Positions 13,481 through 26,039 are shown, counted from the stretch's first letter. The stretch: 64,000 nucleotides of DNA from Kryptolebias marmoratus (GCF_001649575.2 NC_051437.1:14111015-14175014); one strand, 5' to 3'. Numbers and translations are program-made. Notes: generated from the sequence alone by a model not told the origin.

Positions 13481-14985
13481 CAGAGCAGAGAGACGCTGTT
13501 TGGTTGACAGCAAAGTTGGAAGTGCAAATGTCACTTTGTGAAGGCGTTGTGAATTAGACCGATGCACCGATTCTGTCCACAGAATCTCTGATGAATCCAG
13601 GTCACTGAGTGCAACATCTTTGAGCTGAACATTTCACGTTACGTGCGCCCAGTCTGTGTAACTTTTTAATGCCAAAGTGAAGCGGTGCAGAAATCAACTC
13701 TAAAACTTTGAGGTTGGAGTTGTTTTTGTTGTCAGAAATCTCCTGTTTATGACCAGCCGCTCATCTGGCTGCTGCGTGAGAACATTTCCCTGAAACTGGC
13801 ATCACTCTGTCTACTGCAGGTAAGACACAGACTATTCATATGTACACCTCACCTCCCCTCTTCAGTGATTCTTTTTTTTGCTGTAGCTTGGACAAAAATG
13901 TCTCATGTTTTGTCTAAAAACAGTTTCATGCATACAAATACATTTTCAAGAACATCAGATGGAAGTCCTGCCCCCTCTTTTAAAAATATATGAACCTGTT
14001 GTGAGCACAGAGCCTCCTGTTAAACTACAGTCCTTTAAAAGATTTCACCCATCATGATTCAGCAAGTAAAACTATTCAGACGTTTATGTGGTTCACATAC
14101 AGAAAATATCTACAACATTTAATGTTTGTGGCGTCTTCTAAAGCGGTAAAATATCGGCCACGTCTTTATCATTTAGTAATGAATCGGGAATCATAATTCA
14201 CAAGCTCAAAACATGGATGTAAAGAGCTTTTTCCTCCCCAAAACAAATTCCTGCTATCAACAACAGGGCAACCCTGATCAGCAGCAAGACGCTCATAGAA
14301 GAAGAGGTGTCAAAATGTGTGGTGCTGGGGGTGGAAGACTTAATAAAGGAAGAAGAAGGAAAAGAATAAAAGTTCCTAATTAAACTAGAGCTATAATAGT
14401 GGACCTTGTACTACTACTATTAAGCCATTAAATAAATCCTTGTCTTATAAAGGAAGCGGGCAATCAGACAGTAATGGAAAATTTATAAATGTCATTACGA
14501 TAGATCAAAAATTTAATTAAGAATATATATATGTATGTGTGTGTGTGTGTGTGTGTGTGTAAATAGTGTAATGTTTCAAAAACCTAAACTGAAATTATTA
14601 AATCAGTATATTTTGCACAGAAACGTGAAGTTTTGTGTTGTACTTACAAGGTGAATGTTGTGCCTCATGCGGTTAAGGCTGAGTAGGATGAAAATGGTGC
14701 TGTTTAAAAGTTAGGATTTGAGGTACACCAGCCCTGAGAAATGACACTTTGGATCAGAAATGTCATGCTCGATTTATCTGAACACTTTCATCTTTACTGC
14801 GCTAAAGTCCGGTGCAGGGCCAAGCTTTCCCTGCAGAGCTCAGTTCATTAGACCTTAACGGTTAAACAGAAAATAAGAATAAAGACAGCATTATTTGAAG
14901 GAATGCATGTTGTCCACTGACTTTATGCCAGAGTTTTATAATAAGATTAGCTTATTTTGAGAGATAACACTTATAACTGTTTTTA
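13481..14985. other. Intergenic DNA with (TG)n tract
   Basis: Contains a (TG)n microsatellite at 14536-14560. No gene recognised. Confidence 0.5.
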
Positions 14986-14989
14986 TCAA

Positions 14990-15285
14990 ACCATTAAAAC
15001 ATTGCTGTGGATCATCTCACATAATCTTGTGGAATGTGTCAGACTATAATATGCAGTAATTATGAATTACTCTCACCTCCTAATACAATGAATGTTAGTT
15101 CAATATCTGTAAAACCAACATAAAAATAGCCATTTTTGTGTTGGCTAAGGTTGATTAGCTGTGGGGGCCATCTTGAATTTGATCGACTCCAAAAGCTAAT
15201 CAGCTGTAGGTGTTCCTCCAATGATTAGTTTCTGAGAGTTTCTTTAAAACTCATCTTGTGGTCATTGAGATATTTCGCGAACATG
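14990..15285 (+). mobile_element. Family B dispersed repeat, copy 1
   Basis: Carries the family core 'gctgtgggggccatcttgaa' near 15160 followed by 'gactccaaaagctaatcagctgtag', then 'cctccaatgattag' and 'gagatattt'. The same series of landmarks recurs near 16.7, 17.0, 34.6, 35.0, 38.2, 38.5 and 58.6 kb. The transposon class is not known to me. No coding capacity. Confidence 0.75.
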
Positions 15286-16138
15286 CACACACCCATGCAC
15301 ACCCACACAGACACGTGTAAAATCATGATCGCCTGCCTTTTGCCCTTTGGCAGCAGCTTCAAAACACACACAAGTTCTGGTAAGTACAACTTTTCACTTT
15401 GGCCACGTTTGCCAATAAAGTGACAGAATAATAACATCTATAAACATTATTTAAGTATTTTTCAGAACAATAACTGAGGTTTTAGCTTTACCTGAACAGA
15501 TCTGCAATTTAAAGAATATTAGGTTAATCTCAGGTTAGAAAAAACAGTCAAATTAGAACATAAAAAAAAATAAATACTTGTGCTGTAATAGGTTTTAAAG
15601 GACTGGCTGATAAAAGCCAAACTGCAAGAACAATAGAAAGGTAGTTTAATTATTTTGACCGACTTCAGGCCCTTTTCTGCAGATATCTTTTCCAAGACTC
15701 CTGTTTGAATAGTGTGTTTCTGTATTTAAAGCTTTAGGGAGATTACAAGTGTTGAGGACACCGGAACAGCATCATCCCCGTCTGTGCTCGAGCACCACAC
15801 ACATATTCTGTCGCCCACTCACACACCAACCCCGAACAAATACTTTTTCTCTCTCTCTTCTCTTTTATGTGAACACCCCGCGTTTGTCTCCAAAATGTAA
15901 AACATTGAGTCGCTGCAGGTTTTTTTTTTTTTTTTTTGCATCATCATGGTCTTCGAGAGCAATGACAGAGGAATCCTGCTGCAAAGACAAAGCATCCATG
16001 TTACATCTCTGAACACTGTGTTGATAAGTAAATAAAACCTACATCAATAATCCTCATGTCACCAGCACTCTTGTATTATGCGGGAGGCTGCATACACACT
16101 CATGCACAAATGCACACACACACACACACACACACACA
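15286..16138. other. Intergenic DNA with simple repeats
   Basis: A run of 18 T at 15920-15937 and a (CA)n microsatellite at 16113-16138. No gene recognised. Confidence 0.5.
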
Positions 16139-16140
16139 AA

Positions 16141-16385
16141 CAAAGACTGGTGGTGATTAAATTCTCTCTGGCCTATGATCCGCCTCTAAATCTTTGCAAT
16201 TTTCATTTTATGCAGCTTTAATATGGATCATAGTTGCTCTCAGAGTGCCCCATCTCCTAATCTGGAGCAATCGGAGCTGAGCCTGGCTGGGTTAACAGCT
16301 GACGCTTAGCCAAGCAGTCGCTCTCAAACGGCCAGCAAGTCAGTCACAAAGCAGCCAATGGGCCTGAAGCGCCCCGAGGAAGGCG
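16141..16385. promoter_or_regulatory. Candidate non-coding regulatory element
   Basis: Balanced, low-repeat sequence directly after a (CA)n tract. It contains GTGATTAAATT, a TTTATGCAGCTTTAAT segment, the E-box CAGCTG at about 16298, and CCAATGG near 16355. It lacks coding features and differs in texture from the family B copies that follow. Enhancer function is inferred. Confidence 0.3.
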
Positions 16386-16614
16386 AGGGCTGAGGTCTTC
16401 AGGAGTAGGGTCGGCGAAAGAGTTTTGCAGGAACGAACGCAGCGGCAAAAGTAGAGGTTAATAAAACAAGTTGATTTCACAGCAAAAAGAAGCCAGCTTT
16501 AGGAAAAAAAGAAGCAAAAGTGAGAATGTCACAAACATGCAAAATGAGTGAAAGAAACAAATGATGACTTAAAGTTTTACCTCAGTTGTTGCTTCTATAA
16601 TGAACTCACATTTC

Positions 16615-16845
16615 TCGATATAATGCCCACCAAAATTTTAAACAAAGATCTCCCACGATCTGCTGAGGTATAGCGTATATTTATGTTGTGTTAGCTGAAG
16701 TTTATTAGCTGTGGCAGCCATCTTGAATTAGATTGACTCCAAAAGTTAGCCAGTTGTAGACGTACCTCCAGTAACTACTGTCAGGAAGTTGCATTAAAAT
16801 CCACCTTTTGGTTCATGAACTATTTTGCTAACAGACAAAACAGTG
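16615..16845 (+). mobile_element. Family B dispersed repeat, copy 2
   Basis: Shows 'gctgtggcagccatcttgaa' near 16710, 'gactccaaaagttagccag', and the tail 'gttcatgaactattttgcta'. It lies immediately before another copy in the same orientation, so the two form a head-to-tail pair. Confidence 0.75.
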
Positions 16846-16854
16846 TTGGCTCCA

Positions 16855-17125
16855 AAAGTTAGTGCCAAACTTTTAAAACAACGTTCTTGTGCAATCTATT
16901 AGTGTTTCGAGTATGCATTGGGGATGATTCTGGGCTACTACAACACCTAATTCTAGCTCAGTATGTGTAAAATTGACTGAGTTAGAGCTTTTTTTGTGTT
17001 TGCTAAGTTTGATTAGCTGTGGCGGCCATCTTGAAACAGGTTGACTCCACATGTTATTCAGTTACAAATGTACATCCAGTGATTGCTTTGTTAATCCAGT
17101 GGTTTGTGAGTCACTTTTATGTCTA
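16855..17125 (+). mobile_element. Family B dispersed repeat, copy 3
   Basis: Shows the upstream part of the family (a 'gagtatgcattggggatgat' stretch), the core 'gctgtggcggccatcttgaa' near 17020 and the tail 'ccagtggtttgtgagt'. It contains more of the 5' half of the family than copy 2. Confidence 0.75.
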
Positions 17126-18436
17126 CACAGATACACACACACTCACAGGCAATCATGTGATCACCATCCTTTCATGGCATTGTTGATCTGTGTTTGTAAA
17201 GGCACAAATCTTCTTCTGGTTCTGATGTAAAGAGGGCTTGCTGAGAGTTGGTGAGAAACCTGACGAGAGGTGATGAGAAGGGCTGACCCGTCTGCTCAGG
17301 TCATGAAGCTGTGGTGTGTTTGGGTGCACTGCAGTCTGCGCATCAGGGCTTGTTAGAGTCAAGCTAGCAAACAGCTTCACATGATATTATTTAGTCCATG
17401 CAAACACAAACAGTAAATACACACACACACACGCACACACAGGATGACCCTGTTTTTTAAGCACTGTGGGGGCATAAGAGGATGAAGTCATTAAGGGCAC
17501 ACAGTTAAAAAATGAATATTAATGCAGTGATCTATCCAGGAAATCCAAAACCACTGGTGAGAAAGCTCAAATTATTTGTTTGAATCAAATAAAATGATGT
17601 TTTCTAAACGGTGTAGGAATCTGCATGCTTGCATCTCTTCTTTTTGATTAAACCGTCATGTCCGAGCATGACAGAACAAGCTGAGTGTTGGAGCAGGAGA
17701 AGCCCCCTGCTGGGACTTGTGTAAATAATACTGCTGCCGGTGAAGGGAAACCCACAAACTGAGCAAAACTAATGCTAGGCTTAGCTCCCCGTGAGTCTGG
17801 CTGTATTTACCACACACACACACACACACCCATACGGTCACACACACAGAGTGAAAGGTATAGTTCACCCATTTCATTTCAAGTTTGTGTCCGTTCTACA
17901 GTTCTACTGTCCCGGTAGAATAATTCGCCGCTAAGTGGTGATTATCCTCTGATAATTATTCCCACAGACGATACCGAGGATCGCACAAGAAGGAGAGGGA
18001 ACATCAGGAGGATGGGGTCGCCTCCCACCCCCTCCGCCTCATGCTTGTTAATCCTCACGGTGGCAGACGGCAGGACCAGTTAGACATCAGGGAAACCTCA
18101 CTCATAAACATATTTAGAACAATGAACATTTGACATTTACAGTAGGTGAAAGTTGACATAAAAAGCTATTTCATTTCATTTAGAAGCATCCAACACTAAC
18201 ACAATATATTTAGAGGTAATCGAAAACAGCTCTTAGGACAAATTTTAAAACTATTTGCCTTATTTTACTCTTTTGTGCATTGTTCTGTGATCTGAATTTA
18301 ACTAGCTAATCCTTATAATGTCCTGTGTCAAATTAAAGGTTCAAATCTCACTTTTACATTCTTTTAAACTCCTTCACTTATCCTTTGACCTTGTCAAACA
18401 TCATGTGGCAGCACAACCGAGACATACAATACATTA
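17126..18436. other. Intergenic DNA with (CA)n tracts
   Basis: (CA)n at 17811-17829 plus shorter CA patches near 17100-17130 and 17420-17440. The 17880-18080 part is more balanced and has GATTATCC and GATAATTATT motifs, but nothing decisive. No gene recognised. Confidence 0.45.
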
Positions 18437-18440
18437 TTAA

Positions 18441-19045
18441 AAAGGTACTGTGGAAAGGTTATGAACAAATATCATCTTACATGTTGTAGACAGCTCTCTA
18501 AAATATCTCATTTTTTAATCTGACTGGATTAGAGACTAGTCTGAGTGAAGCCAAGAACAATGTGAGTTTAGGCCATCAACTCCAGTCTGAAAGACTTTCC
18601 AGTGGTTCATTAAATTATTTTAGAAGCCTTTACACCACAGCATTATATGAGTATTTACAGAAGAAACATTAAAATATTCCTGTTAGAAGTGCCCCAGGAT
18701 GCATCAGAGGTGCTCCTGCCAGCTGCTGCTGTCTCTGTTTGCACTAGCAAATACCTTATTTTACTATAAAAAAAATAAATAAAAAATTAAAAAGATTGTG
18801 TTGCAAAACTGACAGTAGTATAAAGGCTTATAAAAGGGTGCTAACACAAACTGCTTGAACTTTTTGAGCCTGAAGTTGTTTTTAAACAGCAGCACAGCAC
18901 TTTGTCCTTAACTCTGCTCAGATTAGCTGTTAGCTCGTCAGTTTGGTCCGAATTAAGGTCAGTTTCTGCAAACTCAGGTAGTTCAAGAAATTATCTGCAG
19001 CAGGCAAGATATTGACTGTTCATAACCTTTGCAGAGACTCTCCCT
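18441..19045. mobile_element. Family A foldback element, near full length
   Basis: Left end 'ctgtggaaaggttatgaac..atcttacatgttgtagacagct' is the inverted complement of the right end 'ctgcagcaggcaagatattga..gttcataacctttgcagaga'. TTAA lies at 18437-18440 and again at 19046-19049. The outermost part of the left inverted repeat is shortened. No coding sequence inside, so it is non-autonomous. Confidence 0.75.
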
Positions 19046-19049
19046 TTAA

Positions 19050-19654
19050 CATAATCGAATCTAATTAAATACAACAAAAGGTATCTCAGAAGTGCTTTGC
19101 ATTAAAGTCGCAGACGTTAACATGAAACTAAGTTTTCCGCTGTAGCTGGGGATACTTTCTCCTTGGAATATTCAGTCACTTCCACAAACTGATACCTTTT
19201 TATTTGTTTGTAAATGCTCTTATTACACCTGCAATCTTTGGCAATCTTTGCTAAAGAACCATTAGGACTTATTTAGCACCGCTTGTTTAAGATGAAAACA
19301 TTCATTTTTGCCTCAGGTCAGACAAAAGCATTTGGAAGGAATATTTACCTATAAAAGTTTTTTTTTTCTTTTTACTAATTTTGTCAAAAAAAAAACAAAA
19401 AAACAATAAAACTGAGCCCACATCCAGTTTTTCAGAGAGCATCACTACACAGAAGAAATGTAAAACAATGTCCTTTATTACTCAGTAGATTTGTCCACAG
19501 AAGCACAGTCGTCCCAGCAGTAATTTCTGCCAGCATCAGAACTTGTTTGTCTGTCTGCTGACACGTTAAGACCACTTTCTGCCCGCCGTGAAGCGGATAA
19601 ATGCAGGCTCACCTCTGTGAACATGATTAAATCACACAATAACCTCCTCCCTCT
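19050..19654. other. AT-rich intergenic DNA, no gene seen
   Basis: T- and A-rich runs near 19358-19410. Nothing else recognised. Confidence 0.5.
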
Positions 19655-19850
19655 GATCAAATCCTCTTAAGCGGGCTGTATTACATATCTCCCAAACAAA
19701 GAAAACTCAATCAGAACAATCAACCGACCCAGACCCAGCCCGCCCCTCCGGCTCGTTTGATCCCATTGTCGTGATTAAAATGAAAAAGGAGCCGGGACAT
19801 TACCAGAAATCCCATGTTCACCTTATGAGGAGGATCAGAAATGTGTGTCT
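19655..19850. promoter_or_regulatory. Candidate non-coding regulatory element
   Basis: Low-repeat block with 'aacaaagaaaac' (SOX/FOX-like), 'gtcgtgattaaaatg' and a GC-rich centre near 19735-19760. Chosen for texture and motifs. No coding signal. Confidence 0.25.
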
Positions 19851-20060
19851 TGCTGTTTGTGTGCATTTATTACTCATGTTGCAAGGGCATAATTTTGTTT
19901 ACAAAGTCCCAATGTGGAGACTCGCCTCTCTATAATGTCCCCATAATAAAGACATATGAAGACTTAGGGTTAAAATAAGTGCTACAGGTTAAACACTTAC
20001 ACTTAGGGTAAAGCCAAAGGGATAATAAAATGTTGTGTTCAGTGAAATGTGTGTGTTTGT

Positions 20061-20280
20061 GTGCTGCATAATTCCCCGGCTACAATCACAAAGCCCCGTT
20101 TTCATTGTTTGAAATATTAATAAAAAAAAGGATTACAATTCATAGGATTGGATTAGTAAAACTAAGGGTTTTCTTTCCCGAGCAGTGATAAATCAATTTG
20201 TTTATGAGCAGTGCGTTTCAGGGAAAAACATGTTTTTGATGTGGCCCGGCAGCCAGAGGCACCTGTACAAGGGTTTAAAA
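20061..20280. promoter_or_regulatory. Candidate enhancer with clustered GGATTA sites
   Basis: Contains GGATTA at 20130-20135 and 20150-20155 and GGATTG at 20145-20150, that is, three K50-homeodomain type sites in 26 bp. GGATTA/TAATCC is the known core for OTX/CRX-class factors. The block also has ATTAATAA, 'gataaatcaatttgtttatgagc' type AT-rich motifs, and an otherwise balanced, low-repeat sequence. OTX-class input would suit a gene used in retinal bipolar cells, but this is inference. Confidence 0.35.
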
Positions 20281-20985
20281 AAAAAGAAATAAAAGAAGCA
20301 ACAACTTCATTACAAAAGTGTCCCACTGCATTTTAGACCGCTGCTGATCTGCTTGTTGTCGGGATTAAACCAGAAAAACAACCAAAAAAAAAAGAATAAA
20401 GAGACAGGGAACAACACCAGGTGCAATCCGGTAATTAAGTCAAATAAACGAGTAAAGATAAAATCATTCTTCAGCTTTTATGTGTGTGGACCAGAAATGA
20501 GTTTGGAGTTTTGCAACAAATGAATAGATATTCAAAAGAGGTATCCTCGAGGCCGTTGTCTCCATTCATTCTGCAGGAATAAAACCTAAATCAAGCACAA
20601 TGAAAAAAACAAATGTGCTAATCTTCTAGCACCAGACTAAAAAAGGTAACTCTGTAGGAAAAAATAATACAATTTATTGTTTTAATTTCTTGATATCTTT
20701 GATATTTTTCCCACTTTCTAACTGTTAAATAAAGATATTTTCACATGTAATGACATAAAAATCACCAGTTTACTATACATACCTTCGAAAGGCTGAAACT
20801 GACACATTATTAATGTTTTATTATAAATTGCTGGATAAATATACTGTGATAAAATGGCATATTGGTAATGAATATAAATAAGTATATATACTGATTTAAC
20901 CTTTAAAAAAGACAAAATACTGTTGTAAACTACGAGAACTGATCCATACAGTCATGTTTTTGTAGCTGCTGAATCCTGTTCAGGA
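20281..20985. other. AT-rich intergenic DNA, no gene seen
   Basis: Short poly(A) runs and AT-rich sequence. Nothing recognised. Confidence 0.5.
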
Positions 20986-20989
20986 CAGA

Positions 20990-21205
20990 ATGGTGTCTTT
21001 CTCCTGCAGGTTCTGGGTTAGAGGCAGGAAGAAAACCCATCAACGCACATTCAGAGGCTCAGTTAGCCCAACATGCTGTTCCTGAACTGTGAGAGGACAC
21101 CGGAGAACCCAAGGAAAACAGCGAGAACACGCTAACTCCACGCAGAAAGAACCAGCCTGATATCAAACCCAGAGAACAGTGAAGCTGCTCCACCATCCAG
21201 CCGAC
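20990..21205 (-). mobile_element. Family C teleost-type repeat, diverged
   Basis: Contains 'gaggacaccggagaaccca', 'gagaacacgctaactccacg' and 'caaacccagagaa', which resemble the reverse complement of a repeat I know to be abundant in many teleost genomes (the part with 'ggagttagcgtgttctc'). A related part of the same kind of repeat in the other orientation lies at 43790-44065. The class assignment is left open. Confidence 0.6.
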
Positions 21206-22795
21206 AAATTCATTATGGCTGCTGTTATAGTATATTAGTACAGGATAAAATAGAATATTTTGATGGTTTGCAAATTTATAAATTTAGACCTGATGAAAAT
21301 ACTTTCTTGTGAAAATGTTCATTCTGAATCCAAACTCAGCCAGCTACCATTTTATCAGAAAACAAATTTATATAAAAAATGAAAGAAAGTGGTTTAATTT
21401 TTAGTCATTATGTTTCACTTATTTTATTTAAATTTAGAGTTGTACATAAAGGATTAAACTTGATTGTTTTGGTTTATTATTGGATTGCAGTTACAGTTTA
21501 TTTGTGTTATTTTACATTTACACTTTCTGCCAATAAGTGTGAGAATGCTGAGTCAGCGTTCACCTTTTAGTTGTCCTGTTAATAACTCTGTAAACTTTTT
21601 TTCTACTACTTCAGAGTACTTTCAGTCATTCAGGGCATCATGGCTGTGAATTTTGGGTTTTGTTACTTTTATGCTTTTTTAAATATTAAACTTTATTTAC
21701 AGTTTCTTTCTCCTTGAAATGCATTGGGATCTGACATATCTTCAAATCCTTTAAACATTTTGTCCTTCTCATAGTCTACTTCAGTGTACTTGCTGACTCC
21801 TTGTGGTCTTTTGTCTCCTAAGAATACAGGAGACCATAAGGAGCGTTATTCAACCACCATCAATGCTTTTTGTCTTACTATGCATCCATTGTGTCTCTTT
21901 GTGGGTCCTTTTCAATGTTTTACACATCTTTTTTGTGTTATGTGTCCTTTTTCTCTCATTTATCCTTTTTTCATGTAGCCATTTCATCTTTTTATGCATT
22001 TCTTTCTATCTGTATTTCTGTTTTTCCCATCCATCCTTTCGCTTCTTGTTTCTCCTCTTTTTTCTTTTCTTTTTTTCCAAATATTTCCAAATAATGCTGA
22101 AAATTCAGCTATCATACAACTCATTTTCACTTTTTTCATCAAATTTGTCATTCAGAAGTCAGCATTCACACAATTTTTTGTAAAATAAATAAATAAAGCA
22201 ATTTTTTTTAGTTTTAAGTATGTTTTCATGTATTTCAAAATAACAGGAAAGTCGGTCAAATAAAACAGAAAAATCTGTTTTTTACAGATAATTTTTTTAC
22301 AGTGCACTCCATCTAATTTTTATTGTTGTATTAGTTGCTACCTGAATAACAACTGCACCTAAAGAAAAGTTACTCTTAAGAGTGATTTAACAGACCACAA
22401 CATAAAGTATGTCCTGACATGAAACATGCTAATCACCATAATGGATCCAGGATGAAACTAGTATTCTTCTGCAAACCTGTGTGTGTGTGTATGTCGATAA
22501 CTCCTGGCCTGGCTTACAGTAAGGGACACACTTCACATTACTGTTGCTCCACTTCACTTCCTGGGATAATCCTTACCACCACAGAGGGAACTGCAGGTGA
22601 CCTGGACCAGCAAAGTTACAGTATGAGGCTCCATTAACAAACGCGCACACATACATGCACATACCCGCACATACGGAGCCATCCATTCATAAATAATATC
22701 AATATGACCCTCCCGTCACCCTCCAATCTCTCCCTCTGCCTCAGCTCCACTCCTTCATCTTCTTCCTTCCTCTTTTCCTCCCTTACTCACCTCTT
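21206..22795. other. Intergenic DNA, T-rich, no gene seen
   Basis: The part 21870-22190 is strongly T/C-rich and yields several overlapping, low-complexity open frames full of F, S, L and C. These are composition artefacts. No gene recognised. Confidence 0.5.
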
Positions 22796-22799
22796 AGTG

Positions 22800-23240
22800 A
22801 AACATATTGTCGCCCTGCAGCCGGAGACAAACAAGTGTCATTCATCCGCAGCCCCAAAGTCATCTCCTCCATTAACAGCACCGTCTAATTAAACCTGCAA
22901 ATGACAAACACATAGACACAAACACTGGCTGGGCTCTAATGGCCCGCTGGAGCAGGAGACTGATGGGCAGCTGTCTCCTGTCCATCCTCTGTGCAGATCA
23001 ACCTTGAGACAGGACACCTGGGGGACGACAATTGGACCACCGAGATAACTCTTGAAGGTTAGCAGAGCATCCATAATGAGTGATTTATACACAGGACCCT
23101 GGCAGTTAAATAAGTTAATTGATTCATTAGCTGGGAACAATATTGTTTTTTAACAAGGTGATGTTGTGAGCGGAGTTATCAGTGTGTCTCCTATATAATT
23201 TCATCGCTTTCCAGACAATCATGCGCAGAAAACAAACACA
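22800..23240. promoter_or_regulatory. Candidate non-coding regulatory block
   Basis: Balanced, low-repeat sequence with GTCTAATTAAACC near 22883, CATAATGAG, 'gttaattgattcattagctgg' near 23115-23135 and 'gttatcagtg'. It is among the longer stretches of this texture in the left half. No coding signal. Enhancer role inferred. Confidence 0.3.
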
Positions 23241-23339
23241 GCGGGGGAGATCACAACAAACTGGATGTGTGGGGTTTTTTTTGTTTGTTTTTGATTTTTT
23301 TTTAGTTTGACTCAAGACCGAAAACAAATGAAGAACAAT

Positions 23340-23560
23340 GGAGTTTTCCTGGGATCATATCCATCAGTATTATCCTCTTATTTGCGCATTAAGAGAGTAA
23401 CAAGGTGGAGCTGCGGCCCGTGCAGAACTCCTGCATTAGCCACTTTGGGACTAACATCAGCACCAACAGAGCAGAGTATCTCCTTCATCCTGCACATGAC
23501 GCTGCAGTGAGAGCGTGACAAATATCAAAAGGTTCAAAGTCAATTTGTCTCATTGAAAGG
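23340..23560. promoter_or_regulatory. Candidate non-coding regulatory block
   Basis: Follows the preceding candidate after a T-rich spacer (23273-23303). Contains GCGCATTAAGAG, CTGCATTAGCC and 'aaggttcaaagtcaattt' (TCF/nuclear-receptor-like). Could be part of one larger element with 22800-23240. Confidence 0.28.
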
Positions 23561-23687
23561 GAAAAGGAGAGAGATGCTTTATTGCTGTTACAGTTCAGCT
23601 GAAACCGCACCTCTTTAACACGTTAGTATCTATTTCTGTCTCTCTCTGTCTGTCAGTAAAATCACTTAGTTGCTCTTGTTGCTTTAA

Positions 23688-24308
23688 AGGATAGTTAAAA
23701 CCATTTGGATATTGGCTCTGTGAAAAGATTATGAACAATTAGTTTCTTACTTGTTGTAGATGACCCTAGAAACTACCCTAGTTTGGATAAATAAAGTGAA
23801 ATCCGGAGATAACGAGTAGTCTGAGCCAGTGGATTGCTGCTGTCTTAAAATAACTGCATTCTCAAACGTTTCAGAGTGGTTCCTGCGAATGCTACTTTAC
23901 AAACCTTCACAGCCGCCATCAGTTTTACATCCCATGGTTATTCTTGCAGAAGTATCAATTTACGTCTGAAATGCTAGGACTCATGCTGCTGCTATTTGTG
24001 CTTGCAAATAACCATATAATTCTTTGTAAATGACCCTGTAATGCTTTAAAACTGACAGCAATGCAAGAACAAAATAATGCTTTTATGAAGCTTTAGAAGG
24101 GTTTGGGGATTGGTGTTATTTCTGACAACCGATCCACATTGATCTTGGCCTGGCTCAGACTAGCCGTTAGCTCTTTAATTCAGTCAGAATTAAACTGTGT
24201 TTGCCCAAAGTGAGGTTGTTGTTAAAAAAGCTATCTGTGGCATGTAAGACATCAGTTGTTTCTAACTTTTTCTACAGAACCTCACTTCAAAAGATCTGAA
24301 TGATCCCT
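23688..24308. mobile_element. Family A foldback element, best-preserved copy
   Basis: Flanked by TTAA on both sides (23684-23687 and 24309-24312). About 80-90 bp of the left end is the imperfect inverted complement of the right end. Matching landmarks are AGG(G)AT at the tips, 'ggttctgtgraaaagttatgaac'-like sequence, and 'cttacttgttgtagat'. The internal part has 'ggattgctgctgtcttaaaa' and a Gln/Leu-free, stop-rich sequence with no transposase. TTAA target duplication with purine-rich tips resembles the Kolobok superfamily. piggyBac also targets TTAA but usually starts CCC. Confidence 0.8.
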
Positions 24309-24454
24309 TTAAAAAACAAAACAAACAAAAAAAACCCAGGTGAACCTTCATATACATTCAGAACAAGTAAATCTCTTTTGAGTTCAAGCACGTCTTAATG
24401 TAGCTTTGAATCATCTGGTGTTTATAGTTTTATGATTGTGTGATGGGGATCAGA

Positions 24455-24548
24455 CTGAGGCTGTTCAAAGAGCTGTCTACAACAGGTAAGATATTAACTG
24501 CTCTTGACACTTCCACAGAACCACACCTCAAAAGATCTAAACTACCGT
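24455..24548. mobile_element. Family A fragment, right end only
   Basis: Matches the right terminal repeat: 'gctgtctacaacaggtaagatattaactg', 'ccacagaaccacacctcaaaagatct', then CCGTTTAA, with TTAA at 24549-24552. It sits 140 bp after the full copy and may be a separate insertion or a rearranged piece. Confidence 0.7.
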
Positions 24549-24559
24549 TTAAGGCTGAG

Positions 24560-25925
24560 ACCCCTCTCCTCCATTTGTTTGTGTCGGTCAGTTTTTTTAA
24601 TAACAAAAATTCTCTTGTAGTGGTCCCAAGAAACCTGAATACCCCCCCTCAGCCCCACCCCCACTCCAATAAAAAAAAAAAAAAACAACAATCCATTTTC
24701 ATATGAAAATGTTGGAAATTTTCAGCTGAATCCCCTCTGCAAAACAGAATACAATCCCTCTTATTCCCGCTAATCCTTCAAAGACTCTGATATTACCTGA
24801 TAGGATGTTGTAATGTGCGGATACGATCAACGAGACATGCCAACAATAATGCAAGCAGGTCCCCATTGTGGAGATTAGAGGGAGCACGTGTCTCTCTCGC
24901 TCTCTCCGCTGATCTCTTCACCAGATAGTAACGCCTAGTTTTGAGGGGAAATTCCCCCCCTCCCCTGTCACTATCTTTATTCCCTCCTCTGATTCCTGAC
25001 TGAGTTATACACAATACAACTGTTTATTTTCCTTGTTGTCATGCAGCTTATTAAAAGTTATTTAGAATGTGACAGAAAAAAGACTCAGTTTGTGGAAGAC
25101 AAGCATTTCCAGATAATGTTAAAATGTGTAGTTAGCCCACAAATTGTCCACACTACATGACTAAAATGACTGAAAATGGAAGAGACTATAGTCCCAAAAA
25201 AATATAACTGAACAAACGAGGTTCAACCTTAGGCTCAAATGTAGAAGGTACCCAATGAAAAATACATAAAGACATCCTTAACCCTACTTTTCTGCATTTA
25301 GACACTTCCTCTTAAAGTCACATGTTGTCTGATTGTGTTTTTTCCTCATGTATGTAGCTAACTTGAAGTAAATAAATTGTTAGAAATCACTTCCGAGGTG
25401 GCCGACAAAGGTAATTTGACATATATTAAACCTCATCACAGATCAACAAAACGCCTGGTTTTCATAAAAATAAAAGGAACAGGATGTTGTAATTTGTCCT
25501 CAAGAGAGGAAAATCCCAACGACTGAGCCGCTGAAGTCCAGTACTTTCCAGCTATATACATATTGAACAGTGGAGTCAGGGGGCTAAGAAGATTACCACA
25601 ATGGGATGAAGAGGCTCTAAGAGTCTTTGTAGGCTGTGTTAGAGGTACACAATGAAAGTTTAGGCAGGACTCTCAAGCCCATAAACTGCTTGACCTTAAA
25701 AGCTGTGGTTTGGAGCTTTTGACAGAAAAGCTGTGAGAAGAGCAGCAAATAAAAAAACAATACATGAAATGAAAACAAAAAAGAAAACAAAACAGGGTCG
25801 CTAATTCTGTAAGGCAGTATTACACAAAGTGATCATTTTGTCATCACAATCATTTGAAGCAAAGTGGTTTTATTTTCTGCTACACAGTAAAAATCCTTGA
25901 TGCACCTTCGCTGTTCAGCAAATGA
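24560..25925. other. Intergenic DNA, no gene seen
   Basis: Poly(A) run near 24669-24684. The rest is AT-rich with no recognised feature. Confidence 0.5.
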
Positions 25926-25929
25926 GGAT

Positions 25930-25990
25930 TGTGTGTGTGTGTGTGTGAGTGTGGGTGTGCGTGTGGGGGTGTGTGTGAGTGTGTGTGTGC
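25930..25990 (+). repeat. Interrupted (TG)n microsatellite
   Basis: TG dinucleotides with AG, GG and CG interruptions over about 60 bp. Confidence 0.9.
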
Positions 25991-26039
25991 GCTGAGCGCG
26001 ACTGAAGCATTGAAATGACATGAAGAGTTATTTGGGCTG

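Noticed and set aside
21803..22183. Overlapping hydrophobic open frames of 60-126 codons
   Set aside because: They come from a T/C-rich stretch, overlap in several frames, and consist almost only of F, S, L, I and C.
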